DNA from: Aporrectodea caliginosa
Lineage: Eukaryota; Annelida; Clitellata; Crassiclitellata; Lumbricidae
Direction of reading: 5' to 3'
Assembly (NCBI GenBank): GCA_020284085.1
Contig: JACEVL010000210.1
Span: 854,961-918,960 of the forward strand
DNA length: 64,000 bases
Below the pieces are notes generated by a model that made no database searches, was not told the DNA's origin, and saw nothing but the letters and a program-made list of their open reading frames with translations. This document shows, one piece after another, positions 1-13,186 of the stretch. A program made the translations under genes and the position numbers. Positions within the stretch are counted from its first letter, which is position 1. Each line of letters begins with the position of its first letter.

Positions 1-595
1 ATGTAGGGATGCGCTTGAATGTATATAAGTGTCTTTGGAAAATTGCTTAGAGTTTGCTAGAGTTGGGCGAGCAGTTTCGAAATGATTGCGGAAGTACGTT
101 CCGTCTCCGCCTCATCTTTCGTCTCCCAATTCCTCCCTTTGATCAGGATCATTTTGTCTCGCCCATTATTACACTAATAGCTCTTCATATCTGCTGTTAC
201 GATCTGATGCCGATTCCGATTCTAGTCTGCATCAAAGAACATCCGGTGAAGCTGATTCTAACCGAACAAGCGTCCTTCGGTTTTTAATACAGGAGCGAAC
301 CTCTGCAACTTGAGAAGGTCGCAAAAACTCTCGTCTGTCGCGTGACCGATGGTGACGTTAAGTTCGTAGAAACTAAGACAAGGCCAGGCATTGTTAAGGT
401 GTAATATAGCATGCTTACTAAGACGTTAGTAAGCTGACCCAAGAGATTGCCTTGAGAATTTCATACTGCAGCACTGACTGCCTGCAATTTGAGATGGGCG
501 CAAAACCGATCGTCCATAACGTGACGATAAGGAAGTTTAGAACAAGGTAAGGTATGGACCGTATGTTAAGGTAACATACCCTTTAGTACCTCAAG
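1..595. other. Intergenic, no gene seen
   Basis: No exon-like ORF with splice context is visible. From about 350 the sequence is rich in degenerate purine-rich AAGGTAAG-like words, which recur between and around repeats up to about 1400. This looks like decayed simple sequence. Confidence 0.5.
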
Positions 596-772
596 CATGG
601 GCGTATTTAGGGGGTGGTTTTACGGGTTCAAACCCCACCGAAATAAGTTTCCGAAAAAATGTCTATATGCTTTTACATGCAAAATACACACAAACCTGGA
701 CTTTTGCGACGATTTTCAATGGAACCCCCGAAATCTTAAAACCCCTCCGAAATTTTTATGGCTGCGCCCATG
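596..772 (+). mobile_element. hAT-like MITE, family M1, copy 1
   Basis: This 177-bp element starts CATGGGCGTA and ends TGCGCCCATG, which are terminal inverted repeats. It is flanked by an exact 8-bp duplication ACCTCAAG (588-595 and 773-780). It has no coding capacity. The same family recurs at 26212-26402 (inverted) and 26536-26718, each with its own 8-bp duplication. Eight-bp duplications are typical of hAT transposases, so that assignment is an inference. Confidence 0.85.
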
Positions 773-952
773 ACCTCAAGCTATATGTTAAGGTAATTGC
801 AAGGCAAAGTTGGCATAGTAAGGCTATACATGTATAAGGAAAAGTAAGATCACGTAAGGCAAGGCATAGGATTCTGAGGTTAAAGCAAGATAACAAAGCG
901 GGAAGGTAGCGTCGCGCTACGTAGCGCAATGTAAGGAAAGTTAAGGAAGTAA

Positions 953-1165
953 AGTAATATTCTTTATTGAAACAATCCGGTTGACAAACCGCAACCGGTT
1001 ACAGTGTACAGTTATGCAATTGAAACAATTCACAAGAACACAAATGACAGAAGACATAAGACAGAAGACTGTTCTTTTTGGGCGCGTTGGAGTCGGGAGC
1101 GCCTCTGAGTAGTTTGCTCTAAGGGGCGCTATATAAATTCCCGAATGAATGAATGAATGAATAAA
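953..1165 (-). mobile_element. SINE family B fragment plus LINE/SINE tail
   Basis: The segment TTTATTGAAACAATCCGG to about 1050 matches the copy at 33575-33720 almost word for word. Then 1090-1140 carries the GGGAGCGCCTCTGAGTAG...GGCGCTATATAAAT tail (plus orientation), followed by a short TGAA repeat. These are two adjacent, truncated retroelement pieces. Confidence 0.6.
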
Positions 1166-3420
1166 TCTTAAGTTTACTAACAGAACAGACAACCTGCAAT
1201 AAGATATGAAAAGTAAAGTAACGAAGGTAAGGAAAGTAGAGTCAGGTAATGACGGTGAAGTAAGGTGAAGATGGTAAAGAAGGGTAAGAACGATAAAATA
1301 TAAGGCAACGAATTAAAGTATGATAAGGAATTAGATAATGTTAGGAACGATCAGATCGGTTAAAGTAATTTAACGTAAGGTAAAACAAGTTTTGAACCCA
1401 TTGTTTTGCGCCATCATTGACTAAATATACCAGCTATATATGTGAATGAGTGGCGCGGTTCTGCTGGTTGAAATCGTTGATCGTAATCGTAATCGTAAAC
1501 TCCAAACTTCTAAAGCGCCACTCGAAAGCCAAGCGCAGGGCACCAGCTTATTCACGAGCGCTGAAGTACAGACATGACAACAGCAACCTAATAAAGTTTC
1601 ATTCAATCGTTCATTCATTCGAAGCACTTAGAGTCTTAGATAGATAGATAGGAATATTCTTTATTGAAACCAATTGCATACCGCACTTTGGTGTAAGCTT
1701 ACAAAAACTGAAGCATATCAATAACATTAAAGATGATTAAACTATGCAGTTCGTCATTATGTCCCATATTATAGTCCACAAATAGATTATCTAACCCGTT
1801 ACCCATTAAATTTCTCAAATGAAATTACCCAACTTTGTTCATATAACATCCTTTTAATGAATGTTTTTTTCTAATCAATCTATTAGCGCTTGGGATTTCT
1901 CGGTCGTGTGTTCTTGCGCGTAGAAAATGCCCAGTCTGCTGGATTGTATGGCGCCTGCATAAGATACCTCCTCATGTAGAGGCGTACTTATCAGCCCAAC
2001 TCCGGCGGTAGAGAAAAGTCCTACGAAGTAAACTGAGATGCTGAGTATAGGACCAGTGTTTAATTGAGAGAAACGCCACCGGAAGTCTTGTCATCATCTT
2101 CAGACACAATTCCTGTCTCAGCAACCAACTTCCTTTCCGCCTGCTACACTCATCTGCTCAGTATTCCTGTAATTTCATAAAGCGTGTTTCTGCACTTAAA
2201 ATCTGCCTACTCGTGCACAACCAGGGCCTGGATTTCACGACCGCGAGGAACGAATGCGTCAACACACTGCAGGGACTATACACAGGATAAATGGAACAAA
2301 GATCTAAGAAACTGATGATTGATTCCTAATGGACCATGAAGTGTTTATATTGTATTGTATTGTATTGTATTGTATCTATCAATTTATATAGCGCCTCTCG
2401 CAGTGAGAGAGACCCAGAGAAAAGAAAGAGGTCTTGAGAAAACGAAAAGAGGCACTGGAAAGTGATAATAACATTAATTGCATTTGCAGACAGCATTTTA
2501 AAACTGAACCGAAAATCCTCATTACTTTTAAATAAGATAATGGTGCACTCCATTGGGTAGATTTCTGTCAAAGGTCCCTGTTATGGACAAACTCAATGAA
2601 AGATCCTTAGAGAACGTTCCAGGAACATAAATTAAGCTTGAGAAAACTTAAAAGTATCCTAGCCATCTGTGATAATTGTAAAATAAGCTTAGTGTAAAAT
2701 GTCTAGGCCTACATGTATGTTTTAGGAAAACGATTTCGTAAGTAAGAAATGAAACACCCTTTGCAATCATCTGCTTAGGCCTATTATTGCCTGTAGTTTT
2801 ATAAAGCGTGTTAATTGTTGCGTTTGAAAACTATCTACTCTTACACAATTAGCAGGTCATCATAATTCGACAAGATACAATCTTCTGCACGCGTTACCTG
2901 CCAGACAATCATCAAGCTTTCAGACGGGAGCAGAGGACTGAAAAACCTCAGCAATACAAGTTTTTGCCTGCACGTGCAAGAGCGGTTAACCGGTGTCTTA
3001 TAGTTAACGCGTGGAATAGATTGACGACAAAGTCTTGCGTTGAAAGCGTGTCTTAAGGGACAAAAGCGCTGCAATTTCGGAGGCTGGTGGTTTTAGGTGG
3101 CACGGTGTCTAACAAAAGGCAATAATTATCGAATAAAGAGTCGAGGCTATGGTTGAATAACTGACGTTACCGTCAATGATAATGCGAATCAAACGCAGGT
3201 AAAAATCACCGATTAGTCTCTTCACGCTTTGTTTACGAAGGGCGTTCGATAATGATAGGTTGCGACCAGATTGCTAAAGGCAGTAGGCGGGAAAGGATTA
3301 ACTGGCCCGGGGCTCGACCGTCTGGTATAGGCCTATCTGGACGGTCAAAGAGCTGTTTTCACAGGGATTCGATTCCTCTCTCCCTTGAGACACCAAGTTC
3401 CAGATATAGTTCAACATGAC
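1166..3420. other. Intergenic, repeats only
   Basis: No supported gene. At 1478-1560 lies a repeat whose reverse complement recurs at about 53478-53562 (CACTCGAAAGCCAAGCGCAG). At 2340-2375 there is an ATTGT microsatellite, probably a retroelement tail. Short ORFs here lack any domain or splice support. Confidence 0.5.
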
Positions 3421-3439
3421 ATTAAGGCTAGGCCTGTTA

Positions 3440-3640
3440 TCTTTCAGCATTTTCATCTGGAATGACCTACCACTTAAGCTTCGATTTTTACTTGTAAGCC
3501 ATCTGACAGGGTTCTACAAGTCCCTCAAGTCTTTTTTCTTTAGTCGTGGCTGGGCCGGGAGCGCTTCTGAGTAGTTTCTTGAAGGGGCGCTATATAAATG
3601 CTCTGAATGAATGAATGAATGAATGAATGAATGAATTGGG
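3440..3640 (+). mobile_element. LINE 3' end fragment (L2/CR1-like)
   Basis: The plus strand reads IWNDLPLKLR, then SHLTGFYKSLKSFFFSRGWA, then GSASE and a stop. This is the classic look of a non-LTR retrotransposon ORF2 C-terminus (WNDLP...SFK motif). It is followed by GGCGCTATATAAATG and a (TGAA)n tail. A close copy sits at 53108-53370. It is severely 5'-truncated. Family placement beyond 'non-LTR' is an inference. Confidence 0.75.
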
Positions 3641-4504
3641 AGGGGATAGTATAAAGGATAACACTCTTGCCTGAAGTTTTCACGGACCCGGTTCGTGCAG
3701 TAACAATCGAGCAACCTTAAGAAAGCCTATTGTCACATTTGAACTCGAATTAAGAAAATGTTACAATGAAAATTCTGAGAATGGTCTTGATCCAAAAATG
3801 CAGTATGTGCATAAATTATGTGTCGCAAACTGGGTTGTCACGTGCAGTATGTGCATAAATTATGTGTCGCAAGCTGGGTTGTCACGTATCAAGGTACTTC
3901 ATATAGCGCCTTTCAGATACCTCACGAAAGTTAGCTCGATTAGGCTATTTGAACTTACGTTATAGGCCTATGCTAGGTTATACATCGGCTGTTCATGGTA
4001 AATAATGTTATTATAGACAACATTGTGGTAAATCTTTGTTGAGGCTATCGGCACTGACTCAATCATCTGGGGTGCAAGAGCTTCCCCTTCCTTCTCTACG
4101 CTGACGATTCACCTCTGTCCACCGCTCATGGGGCCACACCCTCCCTTGCTAAAGGATGCATTGTTGTTTCACGTGATTATTCTGTCAATTCTCGCAGACA
4201 GTGCAGCAGCGGCTGCCTCCTCTTTCTTTTGCCTGTAGCTTACGTTTTGTTCCTTTTCCGCAATAAGTAGGTTTGACCACAGGCATTTTATTAAAGTCAG
4301 CGGCCAGAGAATGATGGCAATGTCCTGTGCATGTGTATTTATTTCATCCAAGGTCCTTTCGATTAGCGTCACCAGTGAATCCATATTATACCTGGGCTTC
4401 GGTAGGTGGCACAGTGTTCCGAGAAAATATTGCCTGTTGTTTGCAGGGAAACACTCGCGCTGTTCCTGTTGACTCGGCCCAAGAAACACATCTCGTCGTC
4501 TGTT
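3641..4504. other. Intergenic with short tandem duplication
   Basis: A tRNA-like head (A box GATAGTATAAAGG, B box GGTTCG) lies at about 3642-3700, similar in reverse to 40620-40690. At 3799-3842 and 3843-3886 a 44-bp unit is duplicated in tandem with one difference. No supported gene. Confidence 0.55.
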
Positions 4505-7500
4505 AAAAGAGTTATTGAGTTTTTGAAAAGAGTTATTGAAAAGAGTTATTGCAATGAGTTATTGAAATGAGTTATTGAAAAGAGTTATTGAAAAGGGTTA
4601 TTGAAAAGAGTTATTGAAATGAGTTATTGAAATGAAATATTGAAATGAGTAATTGAAAAGAGTTATTGAAAAGGGTTATTGAAAAGAGTTATTGCAAAGA
4701 GTTATTGAAAAGAGTTATTGAAAAGAGTTATTGAAAAGAGTTATTGAAAAGACTTATTGAAAAGAGTTATTGAAAAGAGTTATTGAAAAGAGTTATTGAA
4801 AAGGTTTATTGAAAAGAGTTATTGAAAAGAGTTATTGAAAAGAGTTATTGAAAAAGAGTTATTGAAAAGAGTTATTGAAAAGAGTTATTGAAAAGAGTTA
4901 TTGAAAAGAGTTATTGAAAAGAGTTATTGAAAAGAGTTATTGAAAGAGTTATTGAAAAGAGTTATTGAAAAGAGTTATTGAAAAGAGTTATTGAAAAGAG
5001 TTATTGAAAAGAGTTATTGAAAAGAGTTATTGAAAAGAGTTATTGAAAAAAGAGTTATTGAAAAGAGTTATTGAAAAGAGTTATTGAAAAGAGTTATTGA
5101 AAAGAGTTATTGAAAAGAGTTATTGAAAAGAGTTATTGAAAAGAGTTATTGAAAAGAGTTATTGAAAAGAGTTATTGAAAAGAGTTATTGAAAAGAAAGA
5201 GTTATTGAAAAGAGTTATTGAAAAGAGTTATTGAAAAGAGTTATTGAAAAGAGTTATTGAAAAGAGTTATTGAAAGAGTTATTGAAAAGAGTTATTGAAA
5301 AGAGTTATTATTGAAAAGAGTTATTGAAAAGAGTTATTGAAAAGAGTTATTGAAAAGAGTTATTGAAAAGAGTTATTGAAAAGAGTTATTGAAAAGAGTT
5401 ATTGAAAAGTTATTGAAAAAGTTAGAAAGAGTTATTGAAAAGAGTTATTGAAAAGAGTTATTGAAAAGAGTTATTGAAAAGAGTTATTGAAAAGAGTTAT
5501 TGATTGAAAGAGTTATTGAAAAGAGTTATTGAAAAGAGTTATTGAAAAGAGTTATTGAAAAGAGTTATTGAAAAGAGTTATTGAAAAGAGTTATTGAAAA
5601 GAGTTATTGAAAAGAGTTATTGAAAAGAGTTATTGAAATTGAAAAGTTATTGAAAAGAGTTATTGAAAAGAGTTATTGAAAAGAGTTATTGAAAAGAGTT
5701 ATTGAAAAGAGTTATTGAAAAGAGTTATTGAAAAGAGTTATTGAAAAGAGTTATTGAAAAGAGTTATTGAAAAGAGTTATTGAAAAGAGTTATTGAAAAG
5801 AGTTATTGAAAAGAGTTATTGAAAAGAGTTATTGAAAAAAGAGTTATTGAAAAGAGTTATTGAAAAGAGTTATTGAAAAGAGTTATTGAAAAGAGTTATT
5901 GAAAAGAGTTATTGAAAAGAGTTATTGAAAAGAGTTATTGAAAAGAGTTATTGAAAAGAGTTATTGAAAAGAGTTATTGAAAAGAGTTATTGAAAAGAGT
6001 TATTGAAAGAGTTATTGAAGTTATTGAAAAGAGTTATTGAAAAGAGTTATTGAAAAGAGTTATTGAAAAGAGTTATTGAAAAGAGTTATTGAAAAGAGTT
6101 ATTGAAAAGAGTTATTGAAAAGAGTTATTGAAAAGAGTTATTGAAAAGAGTTATTGAAAAGAGTTATTGAAAAGAGTTATTGAAAAGAGTTATTGAAAAG
6201 AGTTATTGAAAAGAGTTATTGAAAAGAGTTATTGAAAAGAGTTATTGAAAGAGTTATTGAAAAGAGTTATTGAAAAGAGTTATTGAAAAGAGTTATTGAA
6301 AAGAGTTATTGAAAAGAGTTATTGAAAAGAGTTATTGAAAAGAGTTATTGAAAAGAGTTATTGAAAAGAGTTATTGAAAAGAGTTATTGAAAAGAGTTAT
6401 TGAAAAGAGTTATTGAAAAGAGTTATTGAAAAGAGTTATTGAAAAGAGTTATTGAAAAGAGTTATTGAAAAGAGTTATTGAAAAGAGTTATTGAAAAGAG
6501 TTATTGAAAAGAGTTATTGAAAAGAGTTATTGAAAAGAGTTATTGAAAAGAGTTATTGAAAAGAGTTATTGAAAAGAGTTATTGAAAAGAGTTATTGAAA
6601 AGAGTTATTGAAAAGAGTTATTGAAAAGAGTTATTGAAAAGAGTTATTGAAAAGAGTTATTGAAAAGAGTTATTGAAAAGAGTTATTGAAAAGAGTTATT
6701 GAAAAGAGTTATTGAAAAGAGTTATTGAAAGAGTTATTGAAAAGAGTTATTGAAAAGAGTTATTGAAAAGAGTTATTGAAAAGAGTTATTGAAAAGAGTT
6801 ATTGAAAAGAGTTATTGAAAAAGTTATTGAAAAGAGTTATTGAAAAGAGTTATTGAAAAGAGTTATTGAAAAGAGTTATTGAAAAGAGTTATTGAAAAGA
6901 GTTATTGAAAAGAGTTATTGAAAAGAGTTATTGAAAAGAGTTATTGAAAAGAGTTATTGAAAAGAGTTATTGAAAAGAGTTATTGAAAAAGAGTTATTGA
7001 AAAGAGTTATTGAAAAGAGTTATTGAAAAGAGTTATTGAAAAGAGTTATTGAAAAGAGTTATTGAAAAGAGTTATTGAAATTGAGTTATTGAAAAGAGTT
7101 ATTGAAAAGAGTTATTGAAAAGAGTTATTGAAAAGAGTTATTGAAAAGAGTTATTGAAAAGAGTTATTGAAAAGAGTTATTGAAAAGAGTTATTGAAAAG
7201 AGTTATTGAAAAGAGTTATTGAAAAGAGTTATTGAAAAGAGTTATTGAAAAGAGTTATTGAAAAGAGTTATTGAAAAGAGTTATTGAAAAGAGTTATTGA
7301 AATGAGTTATTGAAAGAGTTATTGAAAAGAAAGAGTTATTGAAAAGAGTTATTGAAAAGAGTTATTGAAAAGAGTTATTGAAAAGAGTTATTGAAAGAGT
7401 TATTGAAAAGAGTTATTGAAAAGAGTTATTGAAAAGAGTTATTGAAAAGAGTTATTGAAAAGAGTTATTGAAAGAGTTATTGAAAAGAGTTATTGAAAAG

Positions 7501-10500
7501 AGTTATTGAAAAGAGTTATTGAAAAGAGTTATTGAAAAGAGTTATTGAAAAGAGTTATTGAAAAGAGTTATTGAAAAGAGTTATTGAAAAGAGTTATTGA
7601 AAAGAGTTATTGAAAAGAGTTATTGAAAAGAGTTATTGAAAAGAGTTATTGAAAAGAGTTATTGAAAAGAGTTATTGAAAAGAGTTATTGAAAAGAGTTA
7701 TTGAAAAAGTTATTGAGTTATTGAAAAGAGTTATTGAAAAGAGTTATTGAAAAGAGTTATTGAAAAGAGTTATTGAAAAGAGTTATTGAAAAGAGTTATT
7801 GAAAAGAGTTATTGAAAAGAGTTATTGAAAAGAGTTATTGAAAAGAGTTATTGAAAAGAGTTATTGAAAAGAGTTATTGAAAAGAGTTATTGAAAAGAGT
7901 TATTGAAAAGAGTTATTGAAAAGAGTTATTGAAATTGAGTTATTGAAAAGAGTTATTGAAAGAGTTATTGAAAAGAGTTATTGAAAAGAGTTATTGAAAA
8001 GAGTTATTGAAAAGAGTTATTGAAAAGAGTTATTGAAAAGAGTTATTGAAAAGAGTTATTGAAAAGAGTTATTGAAAAGAGTTATTGAAAAGAGTTATTG
8101 AAAAGAGTTATTGAAAAGAGTTATTGAAAAGAGTTATTGAAAAGAGTTATTGAAAAGAGTTATTGAAAAGAGTTATTGAAAAGAGTTATTGAAAAGAGTT
8201 ATTGAAAAGAGTTATTGAAAAGAGTTATTGAGTTATTGAAAGAGTTATTGAAAAGAGTTATTGAAAAGAGTTATTGAAAAGAGTTATTGAAAAGAGTTAT
8301 TGAAAAGAGTTATTGAAAAGAGTTATTGAAAAGAGTTATTGAAAAGAGTTATTGAAAAGAGTTATTGAAAAGAGTTATTGAAAAGAGTTATTGAAAAGAG
8401 TTATTGAAAAGAGTTATTGAAAAGAGTTATTGAAAAGAGTTATTGAAAAGAGTTATTGAAAAGAGTTATTGAAAAGAGTTATTGAAAAGAGTTATTGAAA
8501 GAGTTATTGAAAAGAGTTATTGAAAAGAGTTATTGAAAAGAGTTATTGAAAAGAGTTATTGAAAAGAGTTATTGAAAAGAGTTATTGAAAAGAGTTATTG
8601 AAAAGAGTTATTGAAAAGAGTTATTGAAAAGAGTTATTTGAAAAGAGTTATTGAAAAGAGTTATTGAAAAAGAGTTATTGAAAAGAGTTATTGAAAAGAG
8701 TTATTGAAAAGAGTTATTATTGAAAAGAGTTATTGAAAAGAGTTATTGAAAAGAGTTATTGAAAAGAGTTATTGAAAAGAGTTATTGAAAAGAGTTATTG
8801 AAAAGAGTTATTGAAAAAAGAGTTATTGAAAAGAGTTATTGAAAAGAGTTATTGAAAAGAGTTATTGAAAAGAGTTATTGAAAGAGTTATTGAAAAGAGT
8901 TATTGAAAGAGAGTTATTGAAAAGAGTTATTGAAAAGAGTTATTGAAAGAGTTATTGAAAGAGTTATTGAAAAGAGTTATTGAAAAGAGTTATTGAAAAG
9001 AGTTATTGAAAAGAGTTATTGAAAAGAGTTATTGAAAAGAGTTATTGAAAAGAGTTATTGAAAAGAGTTATTGAAAAGAGTTATTGAAAAGAGTTATTGA
9101 AAAGAGTTATTGAAAAGAGTTATTGAAAAGAGTTATTGAAAAGAGTTATTGAAAAGAGTTATTGAAAAGAGTTATTGAAAAGAGTTATTGAAAAGAGTTA
9201 TTGAAAAGAGTTATTGAAAGAGTTATTGAAAAGAGTTATTGAAAAGAGTTATTGAAAAGAGTTATTGAAAAGAGTTATTGAAAAGAGTTATTGAAAAGAG
9301 TTATTGAAAAGAGTTATTGAAAAGAGTTATTGAAAAGAGTTATTGAAAAGAGTTATTGAAAAGAGTTATTGAAAAGAGTTATTGAAAAGAGTTATTGAAA
9401 AGAGTTATTGAAAAGAGTTATTGAAAAGAGTTATTGAAAAGAGTTATTGAAAAGAGTTATTGAAAAGAGTTATTGAAAAGAGTTATTGAAAAGAGTTATT
9501 GAAAAGAGTTATTGAAAAGAGTTATTGAAAAGAGTTATTGAAAAAGTTATTGAAAAGAGTTATTGAAAAGAGTTATTGAAAAGAGTTATTGAAAAGAGTT
9601 ATTGAAAAGAGTTATTGAAAAGAGAGTTATTGAAAAGAGTTATTGAAAAGAGTTATTGAAAGAGTTATTGAAATGAGTTATTGAAAAGAGTTATTGAAAG
9701 AGTTATTGAAAAGAGTTATTGAAAAAGTTATTGAAAAGAGTTATTGAAAAGAGTTATTGAAAAGAGTTATTGAAAAGAGTTATTGAAAAGAGTTATTGAA
9801 AAGAGTTATTGAAAAGAGTTATTGAAAAGAGTTATTGAAAAGAGTTATTGAAAGAGTTATTGAAAAGAGTTATTGAAAAGAGTTATTGAAAAGAGTTATT
9901 GAAAAGAGTTATTGAAAAGAGTTATTGAAAAGAGTTATTGAAAAGAGTTATTGAAAAGAGTTATTGAAAAGAGTTATTGAAAAGAGTTATTGAAAAGAGT
10001 TATTGAAAAGAGTTATTGAAAAGAGTTATTGAAAAGAGTTATTGAAAAGAGTTATTGAAAAGAGTTATTGAAAAGAGTTATTGAAAAGAGTTATTGAAAA
10101 GAGTTATTGAAAAGAGTTATTGAAAAGAGTTATTGAAAAGAGTTATTGAAAAGAGTTATTGAAAAGAGTTATTGAAAAGAGTTATTGAAAAGAGTTATAA
10201 AGAGTTATTGAAAAAGTTATTGAGTTATTGAAAAGAGTTATTGAAAAGAGTTATTGAAAAGAGTTATTGAAAAGAGTTATTGAAAAGAGTTATTGAAAAG
10301 AGTTATTGAAAAGAGTTATTGAAAAGAGTTATTGAAAAGAGTTATTGAAAAGAGTTATTGAAAAGAGTTATTGAAAAGAGTTATTGAAAAGAGTTATTGA
10401 AAAAAAGAGTTATTGAAAAGAGTTATTGAAAAGAGTTATTGAAAAGAGTTATTGAAAAGAATTGAGTTATTGAAAAGAGTTATTGAAAAGAGTTATTGAA

Positions 10501-11570
10501 AAGAGTTATTGAAAAGAGTTATTGAAAAAGAGTTATTGAAAAGAGTTATTGAAAAGAGTTATTGAAAAGAGTTATTGAAAAGAAAAGAGTTATTGAAAAG
10601 AGTTATTGAAAAGAGTTATTGAAAAGAGTTATTGAAAAGAGTTATTGAAAAGAGTTATTGAAAAGAGTTATTGAAAAGAGTTATTGAAAAGAGTTATTGA
10701 AATTGAGTTATTGAAAAGAGTTATTGAAAAGAGTTATTGAAAAGAGTTATTGAAAAGAGTTATTGAAAAGAGTTATTGAAAAGAGTTATTGAAAGAGTTA
10801 TTGAAAAGAGTTATTGAAAAGAGTTATTGAAAAGAGTTATTGAAAAGAGTTATTGAAAAGAGTTATTGAAAAGAGTTATTGAAAAGAGTTATTGAAAGAG
10901 TTATTGAAAAGAGTTATTGAAAAGAGTTATTGAAAAGAGTTATTGAAAAGAGTTATTGAAAAGAGTTATTGAAAAGAGTTATTGAAAAGAGTTATTGAAA
11001 AGAGTTATTGAGTTATTGAAAAGAGTTATTGAAAAGAGTTATTGAAATTGAAAAGAGTTATTGAAAAGAGTTATTGAAAAGAGTTATTGAAAAGTTATTG
11101 AAAAGAGTTATTGAAAAGAGTTATTGAAAAGAGTTATTGAAAAGAGTTATTGAAAAGAGTTATTGAAAAGAGTTATTGAAAAGAGTTATTGAAAAGAGTT
11201 ATTGAAAAGAGTTATTGAAAAGAGTTATTGAAAAGAGTTATTGAAAAGAGTTATTGAAAAGAGTTATTGAAAAGAGTTATTGAAAAGAGTTATTGAAAAG
11301 AGTTATTGAAAAGAGTTATTGAAAAGATTTATTGAAAAGAGTTATTGAAAGAGTTATTGAAAAGAGTTATTGAAAAGAGTTATTGAAAAGAGTTATTGAA
11401 AAGAGTTATTGAAAAGAGTTATTGAAAGAGTTATTGAAAAGAGTTATTGAAAAGAGTTATTGAAAAGAGTTATTGAAAAGAGTTATTGAAAAGAGTTATT
11501 GAAAAGAGATATTGAAAAGAGTTATTGAAAAGAGTTATTGAAAAGACTTATTGAAAACACTTATTGAAAA
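4505..11570 (+). repeat. 13-bp minisatellite array, ~7.1 kb
   Basis: About 540 copies of the unit GAAAAGAGTTATT fill the interval without interruption. Most units are identical. Variants are one-base shorter (GAAAGAGTTATT), one to several A longer, or small out-of-phase junctions. Substituted units (AAATGAGTTATT, GACTTATT, CACTTATT) concentrate at the two ends. This is the pattern expected when unequal exchange or slippage homogenises the centre. Every frame soon meets a stop, so it is non-coding. The length in the assembly may differ from the true length. Confidence 0.97.
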
Positions 11571-11677
11571 TCTCAGCCACGTTCACGCTGCTTTGGAGAA
11601 GTTCTCACATATTATGCGCACAAGATACATACTTAGGCCTACATACTGGTGAGAATAATTATGTAGACGTATAGCGC

Positions 11678-11685
11678 TATAAAAG
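11678..11685 (+). promoter_or_regulatory. TATA box candidate
   Basis: TATAAAAG preceded by CGC and followed by G is a textbook core TATA element. An ATG-headed short exon with a strong donor lies 150 bp downstream. The same GCGCTATA string occurs in the LINE/SINE tails of this window, so a repeat origin is possible. Confidence 0.35.
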
Positions 11686-11827
11686 GTACAGTAGGTTTCG
11701 TCATGCGCTGGTGTCGTAGTTTGGCGCGGAATCTATTTGTGGGTCAAAGGACACACCTTCAAAATCGAGAACAGCTGCCATTAGTTCAGTAAAATCGGTC
11801 ATAGCCTTGTGTGTTATTTAACTCCGA

Positions 11828-11920
11828 ATGAAAAGCTATAATAGTCAAATAATTCAGTCGATTTTTCTTAAGCGTTTAAAAGTTCCTAGCAAGTCGTCGT
11901 TGGTGGCGGGTGAATTATTG
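11828..11920 (+). CDS. Possible first coding exon, unassigned
   Basis: ATG at 11828 opens 31 codons (MKSYNSQIIQ...) that end exactly at a consensus donor GTAAGT (11921). A TATA box lies upstream. The exon ends in phase 0, but the large downstream exon at 14.55 kb would need a two-base overhang if its acceptor at 14554 is used, so the two do not join directly. It may belong to another transcript, be joined through an unseen exon, or be chance. Confidence 0.25.
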
Positions 11921-12289
11921 GTAAGTATTAGGACTCATTTAAGAAGCATGTGTGAGAGTAGTATTACTTCAGGTGCTTCAATGAACGACTTTCTGACGAG
12001 TCGGTTAACACAGACCTATTCTTTTCAAAGATAGCACCAACTATACTTGTTACATTCTTCTACGGCTCTGTTCCTCCATACCAGACAATTGAAATTTGAT
12101 GATACATAGGCCTATTTTATTTCACTTATAGCAAAACGTGATAAAGAAGTAAACAGGAACACTAGAAAAATGCTCTCAATAAGAAGTCCAGAAGTGCACA
12201 ATGAGGCGGGGAAAACATTAGGCCCTAAGAGTTATAGACAGACTGGAAGTGGGTTGCAGCGCTCGCTCCTTCGCCCCACGTAGGGGATC

Positions 12290-12515
12290 GGTGCCTGATC
12301 GGTTTGAGCGATCGGCCTGTAATGTGGAGAGTACGGGTTCGAGCCGCCATTCAGGCGGTCCTGGTATAATGGACATAGAGCAAGTCTTTCGCGTACAATT
12401 GCTGTGCGCCTTCGATGTTCTGTCATACACTTCTGAACTTTGGAAGGAGTGCAATATCAAATACAGTGGTAGGCCTATTGTATTGTGTTGCATTGTGTTG
12501 TGTTGTATTGTACTT
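12290..12515 (+). mobile_element. SINE family C copy
   Basis: A tRNA-like head with B box GGGTTCGAGCC is followed by a body that includes GAGCAAGTC, CAATTGCT, GATGTTCTGTCAT and GAACTTTGGAA. It ends in TTGTATTG repeats. The body matches 39330-39545 and 57383-57560 and, inverted, 54675-54870. These shared words define a tRNA-derived SINE family. Confidence 0.7.
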
Positions 12516-13186
12516 AATCTTGCATAGGCCTATTCAATGCAAAAACTCTGTTTCCCGTTGAACTATTGTGTTAGCCTCAAGTTTGTGTTCAAGTCGCTTG
12601 TTAACGTTAACTTGTCGTTCATATTGAAAGTCAGAATGTATAAGCTTACTCGATTTTATACTCTATTCAAATTCTTAATTTAGCTCAAGAGTTCTGCATT
12701 CAAATAAACTTTTCAGTTCGAAATCAAAATCTAAATTGAACTCGACGTTCTGTGTGTATGAAGTGGGAAAGACTCGGGACATGACAATTCTGGTTTTGTT
12801 TCGACTGCAGTGAAAGAAAGGTAGACGATTAGCATAACAAGTGTTCGCTTCAAGCAAGTCTTGTACCTCTTGCGGGCGGCAGAGGTACGCTGGTACAAGT
12901 TTGTGTAATGCTTGACAGTAATGAGATGGCGTCTTAATTCAGCAGGATAGCATTAAGTTCAACAAATATTGTGTAAAAAGATGATACTTTACAAAAATAA
13001 TCACAATATATAAAGCGTAAGCGTAAATTGCATATCATGAACACATCCATGCCATCTTCAGCTGTTGACGGGAATCCGTTGGTCGTTTCCACGCGTGTGC
13101 GTGGGCCCTCCAGTGGTGACTCTTCTACCTTGCTGTGCATTGTTTTGCTAACTGATGTAGGCCTATTATTTACGTTCGTAATGACA

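Larger units (their letters stand above)
11571..12237. other. Intergenic with possible promoter and first exon
   Basis: This stretch has no repeat signature. It holds a TATA box and a short candidate exon, listed separately. Otherwise nothing is recognisable. Confidence 0.4.

Noticed and set aside
4169..4489. 106-codon minus-strand ORF
   Set aside because: No recognisable family, no splice signals in suitable places, and it abuts the minisatellite.
4505..11570. CRISPR-like array or coding repeat protein
   Set aside because: The 13-bp units follow each other directly without spacers, and stops occur in all frames. It is a minisatellite in a eukaryotic genome.
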